Shown here one piece after another: positions 35,899 to 48,220 of a DNA stretch of 64,000 nt. The DNA comes from Euborellia annulipes. Lineage: Eukaryota > Arthropoda > Insecta > Dermaptera > Anisolabididae. The position numbers and the translations under genes are program-made. The stretch lies in the NCBI GenBank assembly GCA_023213315.1, contig JAKCPI010006194.1, positions 81,339 to 145,338 of the forward strand, in the 5' to 3' direction. The number at the start of each line of letters is the position of its first letter. The first letter of the stretch is position 1. Below the pieces are notes generated by a model. It had not been told where the DNA came from, made no database searches, and worked only from the letters and a program-made list of their open reading frames with translations.

Positions 35899-36583
35899 TC
35901 AGTGAACCACAAAATGTTCGTTTCCGTTAAAATCTAGTCATCGATAATCGTAAATTACATGTATTTATATAGTCAATAGAAAGCAATAACTCCGCAACGT
36001 GTTTCATTTTATGGTTTTAATTTTTTTTTTCGATATTTCTGTTGAGATTCCACTACGATTTCGGTATGGATATTTTCGTGATATCACAACATCCCTATCA
36101 TATTATAATTTTAGAGAAGTCTTTTCATAATATAAATATTTTTATGCGACAACTCATTATTATTTGATAACATCCTACCAAATTTCTAGCCTGAGTCAAG
36201 GCTAACAACTTTAATAATTTATCAAGTAAATATTATTCCGCGAATTTTGTTTTATTATTATGACAATCAATAGAATTCTTAAGATTAAAATTTTCAAACC
36301 GGGTAGATAGATCGAAGTCCTTTAGTGGCACATCATATAAATGAATAAGGATTTGTATATTAGTCAGCTGAACTTTTAGAATTTACTGTACTGATAAAAC
36401 AAGGACCTCGTGCTATCTCTCGGATATCTACCATTCTTATTTAGATAAGAGTTTAATGATTACATAACTAATATGCTATTAAAAAGGTTTGTGAATCAAT
36501 AATACGCTGCCCAGAGCGAATTCTCGAACACAGTTTTTTAATAAATAGTTAAAAGTTATTTAAATATACATTTGTAATTAAAT

Positions 36584-39500
36584 TTAATCTGATTCAAAGT
36601 CTTCTTCATATTTAAATCTTCGTGTTTCTGTTGGTGGTGGAATAAAATTTGTATCATGTACAGATTTCATATGGTCTCTTAAAGCAAAACTCCGGGCATA
36701 GGATGCTCCACAAATTTCACAACAAAATTTTAATAAATCTTTACGACCATCAACTCCATGTGATGTCATATGATTGCGCATAGAATATAACGAAGCAAAT
36801 GGCCGATTGCATATAGAACATGAATAAGGTTTTGTATGAGTGTTTTTATGGCCAGCTAATTGAACAATTGTTTTAAATGACTTTGGACAGTAAGGACATT
36901 TGAAAGAACGTTCATCCGAATGAATTTTAATATGTTGAGAATAGCCATTATGTGATCGGAAACGTTTATCACAGAATTCGCATTGGTATGGTCTGACACC
37001 TGAATGTGTTCGCATATGCAATGTTAAACAATATTTTACACGGAATCGCATACTACAAACAGAACAGGCATGTGGTTTCTCGCCCGTATGTATCCTTTCA
37101 TGTTTGACTTTTTCATGTGGTCGTTTAAATGCCCGTCCACAATAACTACAAGAATATGGTTTTTCGTTTGCATGACTTTGTCTATGTTCTCTTAATAATT
37201 CCACTTCGGCAAATTCTTCTTTACAAACATCACACTTAAAAGGTTTATCTTCTAGATGAATTCTTTTATGGAGTTCAAGTAAATTTAATGTGTCAAATGA
37301 TCGATTACAAATTTCACAATTAAATTTTGTTGTCGTGCAATGTTCGGCCATGTGAATCTCTTGAAATTGCCGATAGACTTTTTCGCCACAAATTTGACAT
37401 ATAAATTTAGATGGATCACTAATATCTTCATCCACAGAATCCGCGTGACATTTAGCCCAATGTTCAGAAAGTTTTTCATCCGTATCAAATGAATCCGCAC
37501 AGACTGAACAAACAGCAACACTAGAACTTAAAATCCCAGCTTCATCTAATAATTCAGGTTTTTCAATTTCTGTTAAATTCTTCTCATGAATTCTTTGATG
37601 TTGTATCAACGTTCTTTTCGTTGAACAAATAGTATTACAAATTGTACATTTGTAGCTAACAGGTTCAAATATTTTCGTTTGTTCTTCGGGAAGGTGCATT
37701 CGTTTATGCATCTTAAGAGATCGTATAGTCCAAAAAGGTGTATCGCAAAACTCACAAACAACTGGTTCTTCTAAAACTTTTTTAGTATAGATTTTCTTTC
37801 CTGATTTATTCGAATGAATTTTTGCTTTATGAGCGTTAAATGCTCGTAACGTTTTAAAAACCATATCACATATTTCGCAATTTAATTCTTTCTCTAGACA
37901 TGTATTTTCATGTTGCAAATATTTTGATATTGATTCAAATTCAGTTTTGCATGATTTACAAATAAAAATGGAAATTTTAGAACCTCCATCCTCATCAATT
38001 AAATATTTCACATCAATTGGACAATCATTCGATTCAATAATTGATGGATTTGTCTCTATTGCTTCAAGAAGCAACCGTTCTACAGTTTCGTCATCTGTAG
38101 CTTCCTCCAAACCACCAATAATCCTAATCAAACCCTCAGGAAGAGTTTTTCTTTTAGTTTCTTTTTTTCTTCCAACATTATTAAGAGACTTTTTATTAAT
38201 TGTAGGTTCCAGTTTATTGAAAGGTTTCAGATTAATTTTATATGATTCATCATCGTTCTCCCAAAATTTCTGTATTTGTACTACTTTTCGTTCATAAACG
38301 ATTCCATTTTGGTCTAAGCAGTGTTCTTGTTTAATTGTTCCAATAATATCAGCATTGCTTTTTTCAGCATTCTCTGTTTCATCTTCCTCTTCATCATCCT
38401 TATCTTTAAATTCAACTAGACCTTCGGTTTCTATATAATCTTGAATTTTTTCCATATCCTCCTCTGTATCTTCATCTTCTTCCTCGTCTTCTAATTCGTC
38501 TTCTAAATGATCAATTTCAATTAATGGACTATCGTTGCCGTTGGACTCATTTCTAACATATTCAACATTTACTCCTTCCATACTGCCTTTATTATTTTCA
38601 CCTTCTGGAATCTATTACAAAAAAAATTATTATTAGTAATTCGAAAAGAAGAAATTAATGGCTGATAATTAACAGGAAACAGGTAGATGTAGGCAGCCAG
38701 CAAAGAATAAAAACTTTATTTAAATATCTTCGACGTTTCGGGAACGCATCGCTCTGATCTTCAGGACGATAAATTTTTAATGTTGTTTAGATTGATACAT
38801 GGAGGTGATACAAAATTATAATACAAATTTGCATATACCATTTGATGTATGTTTAATTGTTTATGAGAATTGTACAGGGGGCGATTCAGTTAAAATCAGG
38901 GTGGTTAAAACCGGTTTTAACCGTCATCGTTTTAATCCAATTCTGACCAGTGGTTTTTATTGAAATAAACAAATAAATTTCATATAGTAAGCTTACATTT
39001 CGGGAAAATTCGGCATAAAACATAAATCATATAGAAATGGAAGATATAAAATACTGAACTTAAAAATATCTAAACATAAATTTTATAATTGCAGGAATTT
39101 TGGACCAATAGTTTTAATTACATTCGCTAATTGAAAGTTGTGATCTGTGCTTCTCACACCAGATTTTTTTTTAAATTTAATTTAAGGCCTTTTTCAGCAT
39201 CGGAGGCCATTTAGACCCAGTCCCTATTTATTCAAATTGATTGGTATTTAAATTAATTTTGTGGTTAAAACCAATTTTGGACGGTTTTTAACATTTTTGA
39301 CTAGTGTCAAAATCTAAAAAAAGTGTTTCTTTTTTAACCAGTGGGTTGTATTTGTTGTTGAATGGGCCTTGGAGTCTTTTAATCTTGGCCAGTGCTGATG
39401 TTTCGGGCCCATTCAACAATAAATACAGCCCAGGCACCCACTACAATTCTCGTAAATAATTAAATATACATCTAATGGTATATGCAAATTAATATTATAA

Positions 39501-40923
39501 TTTTGTATGACCTACATGCATCAATCACAACATTAACAATTTATCGTCATAAAAATGGTAGCGATGCGTTCCCTAAACGTCGACGATATTTAAATAAAGT
39601 ATTTATTCTTTGTTGGCTGCCTACATCTACCTGTTTCCTGATAATTAGTCATTAGATTATTAATAAAAGTAATATATATATATATATATATATCTTATCA
39701 AACAAGTAACTTAGGTATCTAGTATTTATGGTGGTTAATAAAATAAACTTAAATATCAATTATAGTTTGGAGGGAAAGTGGTGTAGGTTTTTCGTGAAAC
39801 ATATTTTTAAGTAAAATTATTTAGTATATGTGAGGTATATGTGAGTAAATGTGAGACTCGATATATTTCGGTCAGAAATTCGATATTTCTTTCATTTACA
39901 ACTTACAATTGTTAGTGAAACCTCACATATACTAAATAATTTTACTTTTAAATATCAATTTCCTTTAAAATGAATAATTGTCACATCCTTGATAAATTCA
40001 AACAAAAATTCCTAGCAGTAAATATGGGATATTTAGCGCTTAATGACAGTTGTTCTCTTTTGTAATTCAAAGCTGACTTCTTTTCTTCGCCATATCTCTC
40101 TTTAAATTGAATAATGACACCTGATCATAAGACTTAGAAAGGTGAACTCCTGAGTGAGTATATATATATATATATATATATAATTTATATTTCAAATGTT
40201 GAAATAAAAAATGTTAAATTACCTTAATGATAACTTGTTGTCCATCATGATAGGTTTTAATATGTTCCATAACTCCAGTGAATGTCATATCACAAATTGA
40301 ACAAGTATAGTGTTCATCATTTTCATTAAAATCTTGATCAACTTCAATGGATTCAGTGATTTTCAATTGAATTGGATCTACTTGATCATCATTTTTTAGA
40401 TTCTGTCCAACACACACAGTGATACGTGAATCTGGAGGATGACTGTTTGTTAATTCATTTTCTTCAGACATTTCTTCGTCTAGAGGAGGTGTATTAATTT
40501 CATTATCCCCATTTTGAACAATTACAATCTAAAATAAAAAAAAAGAAGACATTTACTTTATAAATACAACATAGGTCATGATTATAATCACATGTTCGAA
40601 ACGTCAGAAAAGAAAGCTAATTATTTCTCTTCTTTAGATGCTATAATTATTACAAATGGAAGTGAGAATTATTTTTTAAATAAACTTACATGATTTCCAT
40701 TAGGTTGTTGAAAAGTATCAAGGATGGTGCTACTAGTGTCCGTCTCCTCAAAATCCTTGCCACAAAATCCATTCAAATGTTGAATAAGCAAAGGAATTGA
40801 ATCAAATCTTATGCCACATTCAGGACAATATAAATTATCAGTTACACTTAAAAGATGATATTTTAAAGAGGCTTGACTTGGAAATGTCTCTCCACAACAG
40901 AGAGGACAAGTTAAAGTACCCAT
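36584..40923 (-). CDS. C2H2 zinc-finger protein, 855 aa, three exons
   Basis: Exons 40690-40923 (start ATG, donor CAT|GTAAGT), 40223-40528 (donor AAG|GTAATT) and 36584-38611, all joined in phase 0. Exon 1 encodes two atypical Cys/His modules (CPLC, CPEC); exon 2 an acidic linker with one finger (CSIC...H-H). Exon 3 begins with about 130 acidic residues, then about 14 fingers, some non-canonical (C2HC at CKSC; CSVC; CQIC), the last seven in tandem with linkers such as TGEKPH and SGVRPY. Long multi-finger proteins with acidic spacers act as nuclear DNA-binding factors; no domain such as BTB or ZAD is visible. The ATG at 38581 in exon 3 is internal, since the frame is open to the acceptor at 38612. 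Intron 2 contains large Penelope-like elements. Reading frame is intact throughout. Confidence 0.9.
38660..39655. mobile_element. Penelope-like inverted-arm element in zinc-finger gene intron
   Basis: Arms of about 125 bp: AACAGGAAACAGGTAGATGT near 38670 is inverted as ACATCTACCTGTTTCCTG near 39622. The minus strand at 38736-38764 shows CTGAAGA...GAAACGTC, a hammerhead-like core. A GGGTGGTTAAAACC element (about 38902-39345) and a palindrome at 39350-39425 lie inside. Confidence 0.6.
39770..39960. mobile_element. Penelope-like inverted-arm fragment
   Basis: GTAAAATTATTTAGTATATG near 39811 is inverted near 39935, around ACTCGATATATTTCGG. Related to 5355-5555. Confidence 0.5.
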
Positions 40924-40924
40924 C

Positions 40925-41425
40925 TCTTTTTTTTTTTATCTCTAAAACGTAATAAGAAAAACTTTGATAAATTAATCACTATTATTACTTTTCACATATT
41001 AGATTACATACTTATAAGAATAAAAAATGAATAATTTAATTCATTGATAGATTATTAAAAAAAAATAAAAATAACGTGAAGATAGCTTGCAAAACATTTT
41101 GTAAATGGTAAAATGATGAAAATCATTTCTCTGTTCGTTAATGTTAGAAGATGAAGGAAAAGACGCCGATAGGAAATAACTACTCTAGTCAGTACTATAA
41201 TATTGTTTAGTTCTAAAAAAAAGAATATTGATTAAATATTTTCTATTTTGATTTTAAAATTTAATTTATAAATTAGTTATTAATTTTAGATCTGATTATA
41301 AATTACATTTTAGAAATATGAAGTTTGAGTTTTGCTTTTGAATATCGTATTGGAAATGGCGCTAAAAATTTTAAACTTATCACCGCTACCAAAGTAGTTG
41401 TTTTAAATAGGGTATAATTCTTCAA
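40925..41425 (-). promoter_or_regulatory. Probable promoter region of the 855-aa zinc-finger gene
   Basis: The first coding ATG is at 40923 on the minus strand, so the 5' UTR and promoter must lie here. A locally GC-richer segment near 41345-41400 includes ATGGCGCTAAAA. No TATA box or other core element is convincing. Confidence 0.3.
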
Positions 41426-41553
41426 TGTATTAAATCTAGTCTCGGGTCCTCTTCCCGTCCCAACAAAGAAAATAAATGGATGGGGTTGGGGTCTAAATGG
41501 CCTTAGATGCCGAAAAAGAAGAAATTAAAAAAATATATTTGAATCTAGGATGT

Positions 41554-41755
41554 ATAGTGAACGCCAAAGTCCCACCCAAGCGTTTTCTACATGTGATTAT
41601 TTTATTGGTTTTTATAAAAGAAAATGAAAATCTTTATTGGAAATTTTACTAGGTTTGAACCATGAACGTTTCCATTAAAAAATATATATTTTTTTTAAAA
41701 CAATGAAATAATCACAAGTAGAAACCACATGGTTGGTTAATATTTTCCCTCACTG
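41554..41755. mobile_element. CAGTGAGGGAC MITE, decayed copy
   Basis: Right end CCCTCACTG then TA; left end diverged. Inner blocks AAGTCCCACCC and CGTTTTCTACATGTGATTAT are inverted on the right. Confidence 0.55.
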
Positions 41756-41794
41756 TATCTATTTTTGATTTGACTGTAGATTTTTTCTAAGGAC

Positions 41795-42000
41795 CGTCGG
41801 CTAAAAATTTAATAACTTTGCGTATTATCCGTTTATTTGTAAATATTTCGATCCCAGTGAGATGGAATCATCTTCAGTACAATCAACAGATGTTTTGCAA
41901 ATCGTTACTTTCTCCCATCCAATAAGACAAAATAGCTGAGCATTCCATCAATGCAAATTTCATGTTCAAAATTATGCAATTTGCATTCATGGAATTGCTT
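41795..42000. mobile_element. Penelope-like segment with hammerhead core, minus strand
   Basis: Minus strand 41877-41846: CTGAAGA, helix II strands GATTCC and GGGATC, then GAAA. Same family as 24655-25450. Confidence 0.6.
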
Positions 42001-42474
42001 TTGTCCAGGGGCGTATTTACGAAGAGGTGAACTAGGCGCGCGCCTGGTGCGGCAAAATTTGTGAAAAAACCTGCTTATTTATATACTAGTAGGCCTTTTT
42101 AAATATAGTCGTTAAAAAACTAAAAGAACCCAGTCTTTTTTTATCAAAAGAGCGGAAAAATATAATACTTGTTTCTCAGTGTTGGAGTGTTTGAAGAGGG
42201 TGAGGGAGGCGGCAAGAGTCCACTGCTTAGAGGCGGCAAATGCCTAAATCCGCTCCTGGCTTTGTCATATTGGGTTGGTTTTTGAATTTTATGGATTTAA
42301 TTAAAGAATTTTTTTAAAAAATATTAATTTTATTTGTGTGATATACAGTATAAACTACCCATTTACATATAAAATATTTTCCACCCCAAACTCCAAGTTA
42401 TAAAAATATAAAAATATATAATCAAAATATCTCCAAATTTAAAAATACAACTCAAATAAAAACATATGCATAAT

Positions 42475-45400
42475 TTATAATTTTGATAAATCTTCAAGAT
42501 CAGTGGTTTCATTTCTTGCAACAATCTTATATAACAATTTATGAGCTTCATCATAATAAGGATTTAGATCATTTTTAATTCTTTCAAACCATTTTGTCAA
42601 AATTGGTCTATTTTCACATGGATCATATCCAGCCATTCCTAAAACAAAATAAATAAATTATAATTTACAAATTTTGATACTGATAAAAGATGTTGAAAGG
42701 CGGGTGAAAAAAAAAAAAAAAATATGAGGAATCTCATGTCATATATTCTTGCAGATATTCGTATTCATTATTATTGCATGAGATAATAATGTATTGGTAG
42801 TGATGGAAATACCTATCTATAAAAATATATGATATAAGATCTGATGTTTTTTTCTCTCCATTCCTCTCGTGATTTACACCCAGCATTAACTCCAGGTCTT
42901 TTATTAAAGAATAATTTTGATACAATATCAGATAAGATCGGTAATCAATTCAATTGAAATAAAATTTTGTTAGGACTGAAAACGAACCAGAGGCGAGCAT
43001 ACTACCATCGTGCTAAGGCTCAGGGTTAGTTTTAGTTTCAGTTTCATTGTTGTTTGATAAATTATATTCCATACAAAATACTTTTAAAATGAATATACAA
43101 GATCAAATGATTACATGATTTCTAATTTGATGGAATTTGCAAATTCATCACATAAATATTTATTTATTCATTCGCGCTTTGGCTAAATTTTTCTTCTTTA
43201 TCTGATATTTTCCGCTATGCTAACAAAGTAGTTAAATTCACTCTTTGAGTTTATTTTTATTTACAGGGAGCACAATTGTCAATATTGAAAACAAGGGCGG
43301 ATCCAGAGGTGTTTCTCGGGGGGGGGGGGGGGGTAATCTGGTGTGACTCGTCGCTCAGCACATTATTTTTTCATAATTTCGGTAATTTAAAGGCACATTC
43401 TGTACTTGATTGGCAGAATATAAATACAAATCAAATTTTTAAGTATTAATTTTTAAAATTTTACATTAAAAATAAATTTTTTTGCGAAAAAAAGGTATTT
43501 TTTCAAATCTCGGGGGAGGGGAGGGTAAATACCCCCTTTACCCAAGGGCGGATACAAGGGGGGGGCCTTGTATCCGCCCTGGATTGAAAAGATAAAATAA
43601 ATAAATAATTCATTACTGGTTTGTTCGATTTCACATGCTGCAATGATATCAGCTATGGTAATTCGATTTCCAACAATATAAGGTTGATTTTTTTAACCAT
43701 AAATTTTCAATTTTGTCGAGAGCTTCCATCATTCTTTGCTTAAATTCTTCGATACGTTTGGAGTTTGCTGGTTTTCCAGTTAAAAGTGGTCGTAAGAACT
43801 GAAAAAATAAAAATAAATTTGATAATATTGAGATGTGAATATTTATAGATAAATTATTTAATTGTGAGGCTGGTTCCCAATAGAAATTGGGAAGGAATGA
43901 GCTTCTCAGATCAGGAAGTTTTGTGCTAGACTCAATTAGTTAATCCTTTTACATAGTAGGCCCTAACAAATAGCAATAATAATGTATCCATTTCTGAATG
44001 AAATGATTATGTCAAGTATAATGTTTTCCAATAAAATATTAAAATTTTAATTGACCTACCAGGCTTGAGAATGTTTTAGCAGATTATGAAGGAACAGTTT
44101 AAAAATTAAGACTATACTAGATGTGTTCAAAAAGAAACCGAACTTTAGCTGAATCAGCTTTATTTCTTATTGTACAACACTGTCCCCTACAAAATAGTCC
44201 CCTCTTCTGGCAACATCGTTCCCATCGTTTCTTCCATTTTCAGAACGCCTCCTACTCACATTTTGTGGGACGGCGCGCAGGTTTCTCGTTGCATTGTCCT
44301 ATGGTTTGGAAAGGACGTCCTTTCAACGTGTGCCAAGTGGTCAGATGGTAAACAAGGAAGTCTACCAAAGAATCCGAATGCCGTGCGCAGGAAGAGGCCT
44401 GAATTGTGAGAAAACCAGAGTTGGATGTTGGATCATGTCAATGCGTCAACTCACGCGTTACTCCTTGTCTGCATCTAGCAAAACACCACATTCCCGTTGT
44501 GTCATATCCACCGTATTCTGACTTCGTTGTTTCCAAACCATAGTGATACAGGACAATGCGACGAGAAACCTGCGCGCCGTCCCACAAAATGTGTTCCAGG
44601 AGGCGTTCCAAAATTGGAAGAAACGATGGGAACGGTCTATTGACAGTAGAGAGGACTATTTTGAAGAGAACAGTGCTTAAAATGTTGTACGAAGAACAAT
44701 AAAACTGATACACCAAAAGTTCAGTCAGAGAAATATATAATTAATATTTTACACATTCTCATAATTTTTTGACTGCTTTGACTTATCTTGAAATAAATAC
44801 CTTAATTTGAAAAAACATGGCACAATGCAAACGCAAATCAATATGTTGATATTCTAAAAATTCATCAACTCTTGCCATTTGTTTACTATCCTTTGGATAC
44901 CAATGGTCAGGGACATTTTTTTCCCTACATAAATAACGGAAAATTGCAATGCTGAAAATAAATAAAAAACAAAAGTTAAAAATTAATGCTGAATTAATAA
45001 AATGGAATTTGAATTTATTTGTTATAAATCTATTAGGAAGCCTGTACACAATAATTAATAAAATTACTTTTAAGAAATGGATGAATGGAGAGGAAATCAA
45101 TCAATAGGGTGGCTTTTATCAAAATAAAACTCAAATGCGTTAAACGTTTGTTTCAAACACAATTTTGCAGTAGGCTGTCTTCACTTTGTGTTTATATATA
45201 TACGAGGGTCATCCGGAAAGTAGTACCCGTTTGGGAATAAAAAGAAAAACTAGTAAATATTAGCAAATATTTATGTTTTAATGAAAAAAATATACATTAA
45301 ACTACTTCTCTACCTAATCACCTTGCAAATTTAAACATTTGTCATAACGTGTGACGAGTTTTTGAATTCCGGCTTCATATTCCTGCGCCGCCAGCGTATT

Positions 45401-46822
45401 AAGATACGTAGTCACAACCTCTTTCAGTTCTTCATCATTTTTGAATTTCTTACCGGCCAAAGTCTTAGAGAGATGAAAATCTGAAGGAAAGGTCTGGGAA
45501 CAAAGCAGTTCATCATTAATCACAGATGGCTGCCCCGAACGCTTGTCATCATGAGTGTTCTCTCTCCCCAAGTTGAAGTTACGATACCAGCGCCGAACAG
45601 ACGACTCGTCCATAACATTGTCCTCATACACCTCCTTCAATTGACGGTGAATTGGTCGCATATTTCTTGCGTTAAGAAACTTGATCACAACCTGATCTTC
45701 ACAACTGACGGCATTCTCTATTTTTTTAAACATCGTAAACGCCAACAGAAACAATACAGTCACTGCGAATGGCATGTAACTTTACAAAGAGAAAGCAAAC
45801 ACAACTGAGAGTGTTAGATCCTATCTGGCGGTTATTCTACTTCCTAGAGCTTCATACGGCCCAAACAAGTATTACTTTCCGGATGACCCTCGTATATATG
45901 AAGGACTGGTAGAACGCTATTTTCTGACTTCTTTTAAGATAAAATTCCCTGGGCCAAGGGTGGTAGTTGAGATTTATTCGGGGTTTCAGCTCTTCTTTTT
46001 GAACAATTATCAAGGATGTTGAGTAGGAAGTGTTGGTAGTTTGTTTTTGGGGTCGCACAGTGAAAACTAGGTAGAATATCTGTGGTGATGTTAGTGTTCT
46101 CTTATATATATAGACAAACCCATAACTTATCAACCGTTTATATGGATTTAGAATTGCATTATGTATACCCAAAAACATTTTCATGATTAAAAGCTTCATC
46201 TATTTTGAAGAGATTCCAAATTTTTTCCTTTATTATGCCATATATATATACTGTATGTTATCCAGAAACCAGGGAAAAAAGTAATTCCTTGACTAATAAA
46301 TAAAAAAAAGACTATCTTTTCTTTCTACTTTTTAAACATTACTCAATCTATATTTTCTCATCGTTAATAAGCTATATATATATATCACCATTATACTTCT
46401 CTGAAATATTTTTTCAATCACAATATATTATTTGCAACTTGATTTGAAAGAGATGGTGATTTGAAAAAGAGGATAAGCCTTAAAAAAAACTTTACAATTC
46501 ACATTTATTTAGACTATTTTATCTTTAACTGTCAGTTACTTGTAGGAATCGAAATTGCGATACCTTTCAATCAACTTGAAATCATCATCAACAATTGCGG
46601 GAACTCTTTTGAATCTATTTATTGATTCATATTCCTCAGTTAAATGATCTCCTAAAAAAAAAAATATTTTTTATATCAATAAAATACCAAAATTAAAATT
46701 TTCTAATTACCTTTAGCTAATTTCATTTGTTTGTCTTCAAAAGGAATTTTATTTATTTTTAAAAATATTATTAAAGCCCTGGAAGGCTGAGACATTAAAT
46801 CGTAATATACTTTTAACGACAT
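42475..46822 (-). CDS. GstT: Theta-class glutathione S-transferase, five exons, 231 aa
   Basis: Exons 46711-46822, 46564-46651, 44801-44951, 43617-43798 and 42475-42638 join with matching phases (1, 2, 0, 1). Cytosolic enzyme that conjugates glutathione to electrophiles. The N-terminal thioredoxin-like domain starts MSLKVYYDLMSQPSRA, with the theta-class catalytic serine at residue 11; RVPAI and the ES motif (glutathione binding) follow in exon 2. The C-terminal helical domain includes YLCREKNVPDHWYPKD, RLHCAMFF, PYIVGNRITIAD and AGYDPCENRP, all theta hallmarks. Length is normal. In exon 4 a T-run (plus strand 43688-43694) has one base too many; with six the frame reads WLKNQPYIVG, so I read it as an assembly error and not a pseudogene. 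Introns 2-4 are filled with mariner, fold-back and hAT elements. Insect theta GSTs take part in detoxification; the substrate cannot be told from sequence. Confidence 0.92.
43292..43582. mobile_element. hAT-like MITE, TSD ATTGAAAA, in GST intron 4
   Basis: Starts CAAGGGCGGATCC, ends TATCCGCCCTGG, with an 8-bp duplication ATTGAAAA (43284-43291, 43583-43590). It has an additional internal inverted copy of the TIR (CAAGGGCGGATACAAGG) next to the right end. Confidence 0.8.
44124..44730 (+). pseudogene. Fold-back mariner-type transposase relic in GST intron 3
   Basis: Two 190-bp arms in opposite orientation (CACATTTTGTGGGACGGCGC near 44258 and GCGCCGTCCCACAAAATGTG near 44573). Plus-strand translation of the right part gives VPQNVFQEAFQNWKKRWE and later EDYFEE, the C-terminal block of mariner/Tc1-type transposases; PVVSYPPYSDF before it matches the third catalytic block. 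Frameshifted and duplicated, so inactive. Confidence 0.65.
45203..45892 (-). mobile_element. Internally deleted mariner, TSD TA, in GST intron 2
   Basis: TIR CGAGGGTCATCCGGAAAGTA at 45203 and its inverse ending at 45892, with TA outside both ends (45201-45202, 45893-45894). At about 690 bp it is half the length of an active mariner (about 1.3 kb), because the middle of the transposase is gone. Confidence 0.85.
45314..45733 (-). CDS. Truncated mariner transposase ORF: N-terminal HTH fused to C-terminal tail
   Basis: One intact frame of 139 aa from ATG (45731-45733). Residues 1-90 match the mariner N-terminal DNA-binding region: VIKFLNARNMRPIHRQLKEV, SVRRWYRNF, HDDKRSGQPSV. The sequence then jumps to the far C-terminus: PSDFHLSKTLAGKKF, YEAGIQKLVTRYDKCLNLQG. 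The DDE catalytic core is missing apart from the end of the PSDF block, so it cannot transpose. The deletion kept the frame open. It could bind its own TIRs, but that is inference; it may equally be untranscribed. Confidence 0.75.
   Translation of the reverse strand: MFKKIENAVSCEDQVVIKFLNARNMRPIHRQLKEVYEDNVMDESSVRRWYRNFNLGRENTHDDKRSGQPSVINDELLCSQTFPSDFHLSKTLAGKKFKNDEELKEVVTTYLNTLAAQEYEAGIQKLVTRYDKCLNLQGD
45900..46540. other. Intronic DNA of the GST gene without features
   Basis: Between the mariner and GST exon 2 I see AT-rich DNA with TA runs and no recognisable element. Confidence 0.5.
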
Positions 46823-47914
46823 TCTATTTTAGATATATATAGGTATAGAAAAAAAATTGGGAATATTATTCTAATAATAAGCTATAATTTAGAAGTTTTG
46901 ATAAGAGAAATGTCATTTCATTTTAACCTAGAGGATTATGTAATTTAATAATAAGATAAACACTTTACTTATATTACTGATTAAATAAGATAAAATAAAT
47001 TGAGAAACTGCGAATTCAATTTAAAAAAATCGTAATATTACATAAAAATCTTGAGATATTCAAAATTTTATATAATGTGTGATCTTCCTTTGGAGTTGGA
47101 TAGTGGTAGAGGGGGGACAAGCGGAATGAAAGAAAATATTCACAAAACATTTCTGGTTAGTAAAAATCGAAAAAAACTATGGAAATAGAAAAATTTTTTT
47201 AATAAAAAAAAATGATTCAGTTTTATACAAATAATTATATTAAATATCTTCTATTATATTTAAGTGAAAATGTATTCGTTCATAACAAAATTAATGGAAT
47301 AGTAATTGCGCGAGTAAAGTAAAGGGATTCCCAGTAAAATTTCTCTCTTTTTTTTATTTATTTGCCCCTTCCAGCCTAAAGGCCCCAATATACCAACGGA
47401 ATATGATATCGGCCTCGAGGCCAAATTGGAATTCAATAGGAAATCGTTAAGATCTTTTCCTTGAGGACGCCCTTCAGGCTGGTCGTCCACTGGAAGCGTA
47501 AACGCGCGACCGCTACAAGAGCGGCAATAAGCGACAAGCGACTACTACGAGCGACAAGGGTCGTACACTGCACGCGACTTCGCGCTGTATTTGATATAAA
47601 ATATCGTATACATTTCTAAGCAAATTTAAAACAAATCCATATCATTTTATTTTAATTATAAAACCAAGATAAAAATGGCGAAATTTATTTATTTTCGCTA
47701 AATTTTCAAAATTTTAAAATAATCTTAAAATGAAGGTTATTTTAAATAGACCTCGAATAGCCGCAGTTACTTCAACAAATCACTGAATGTGAAAAAAAAA
47801 TGTATAACTTTTATCAATTATATCAATTCATCAATTTATATATATAATATAATATATTGTAATGCCGACTATAAAAGAATAAGTGTTAAATATAAAAATA
47901 AAAATAATAAATAA

Positions 47915-48220
47915 TTTTTTTTTTTTTTTTTTTAACACTCACACTTTTATTTATTTATTATAGTCCATGTACATAGGGCTTATTAGCCCCATTCCCATTC
48001 AAACAGACTTTTCGGCAACTTAGGCCATATAAGACTTATTATTATACGATAACCGTTATTATGAATATATATATATATATATATTGGGGTCCAGGCATTC
48101 TTATTTAAGCCATTTGGTAACCAAATGGCTTAAATAAAATCATCGGACTCTCTGGGATTCGAACCCTGGACCCTTGGTATACAAGGCAGGCGCGCTACCA
48201 ACTAGGCCAAGCCCGAAGGC
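47915..48220 (-). mobile_element. tRNA-derived SINE, family 1, with intact head
   Basis: Minus strand head GCCTTCGGGCTTGGCCTAGT; A box TGGCCTAGTTGGTAGCGCG; perfect B box GGTTCGAATCC. Body TTTAAGCCATTTGGTTACCA, ACTTAGGCC-like and TTGCCGAAAAG segments, A tail at the plus-strand T-run 47915-47933. Best-preserved RNA polymerase III promoter among the copies. Confidence 0.85.

Noticed and set aside
45314..45775. 153-codon reading starting at 45775
   Set aside because: The first in-frame ATG matching the mariner start is at 45733; upstream residues do not align.
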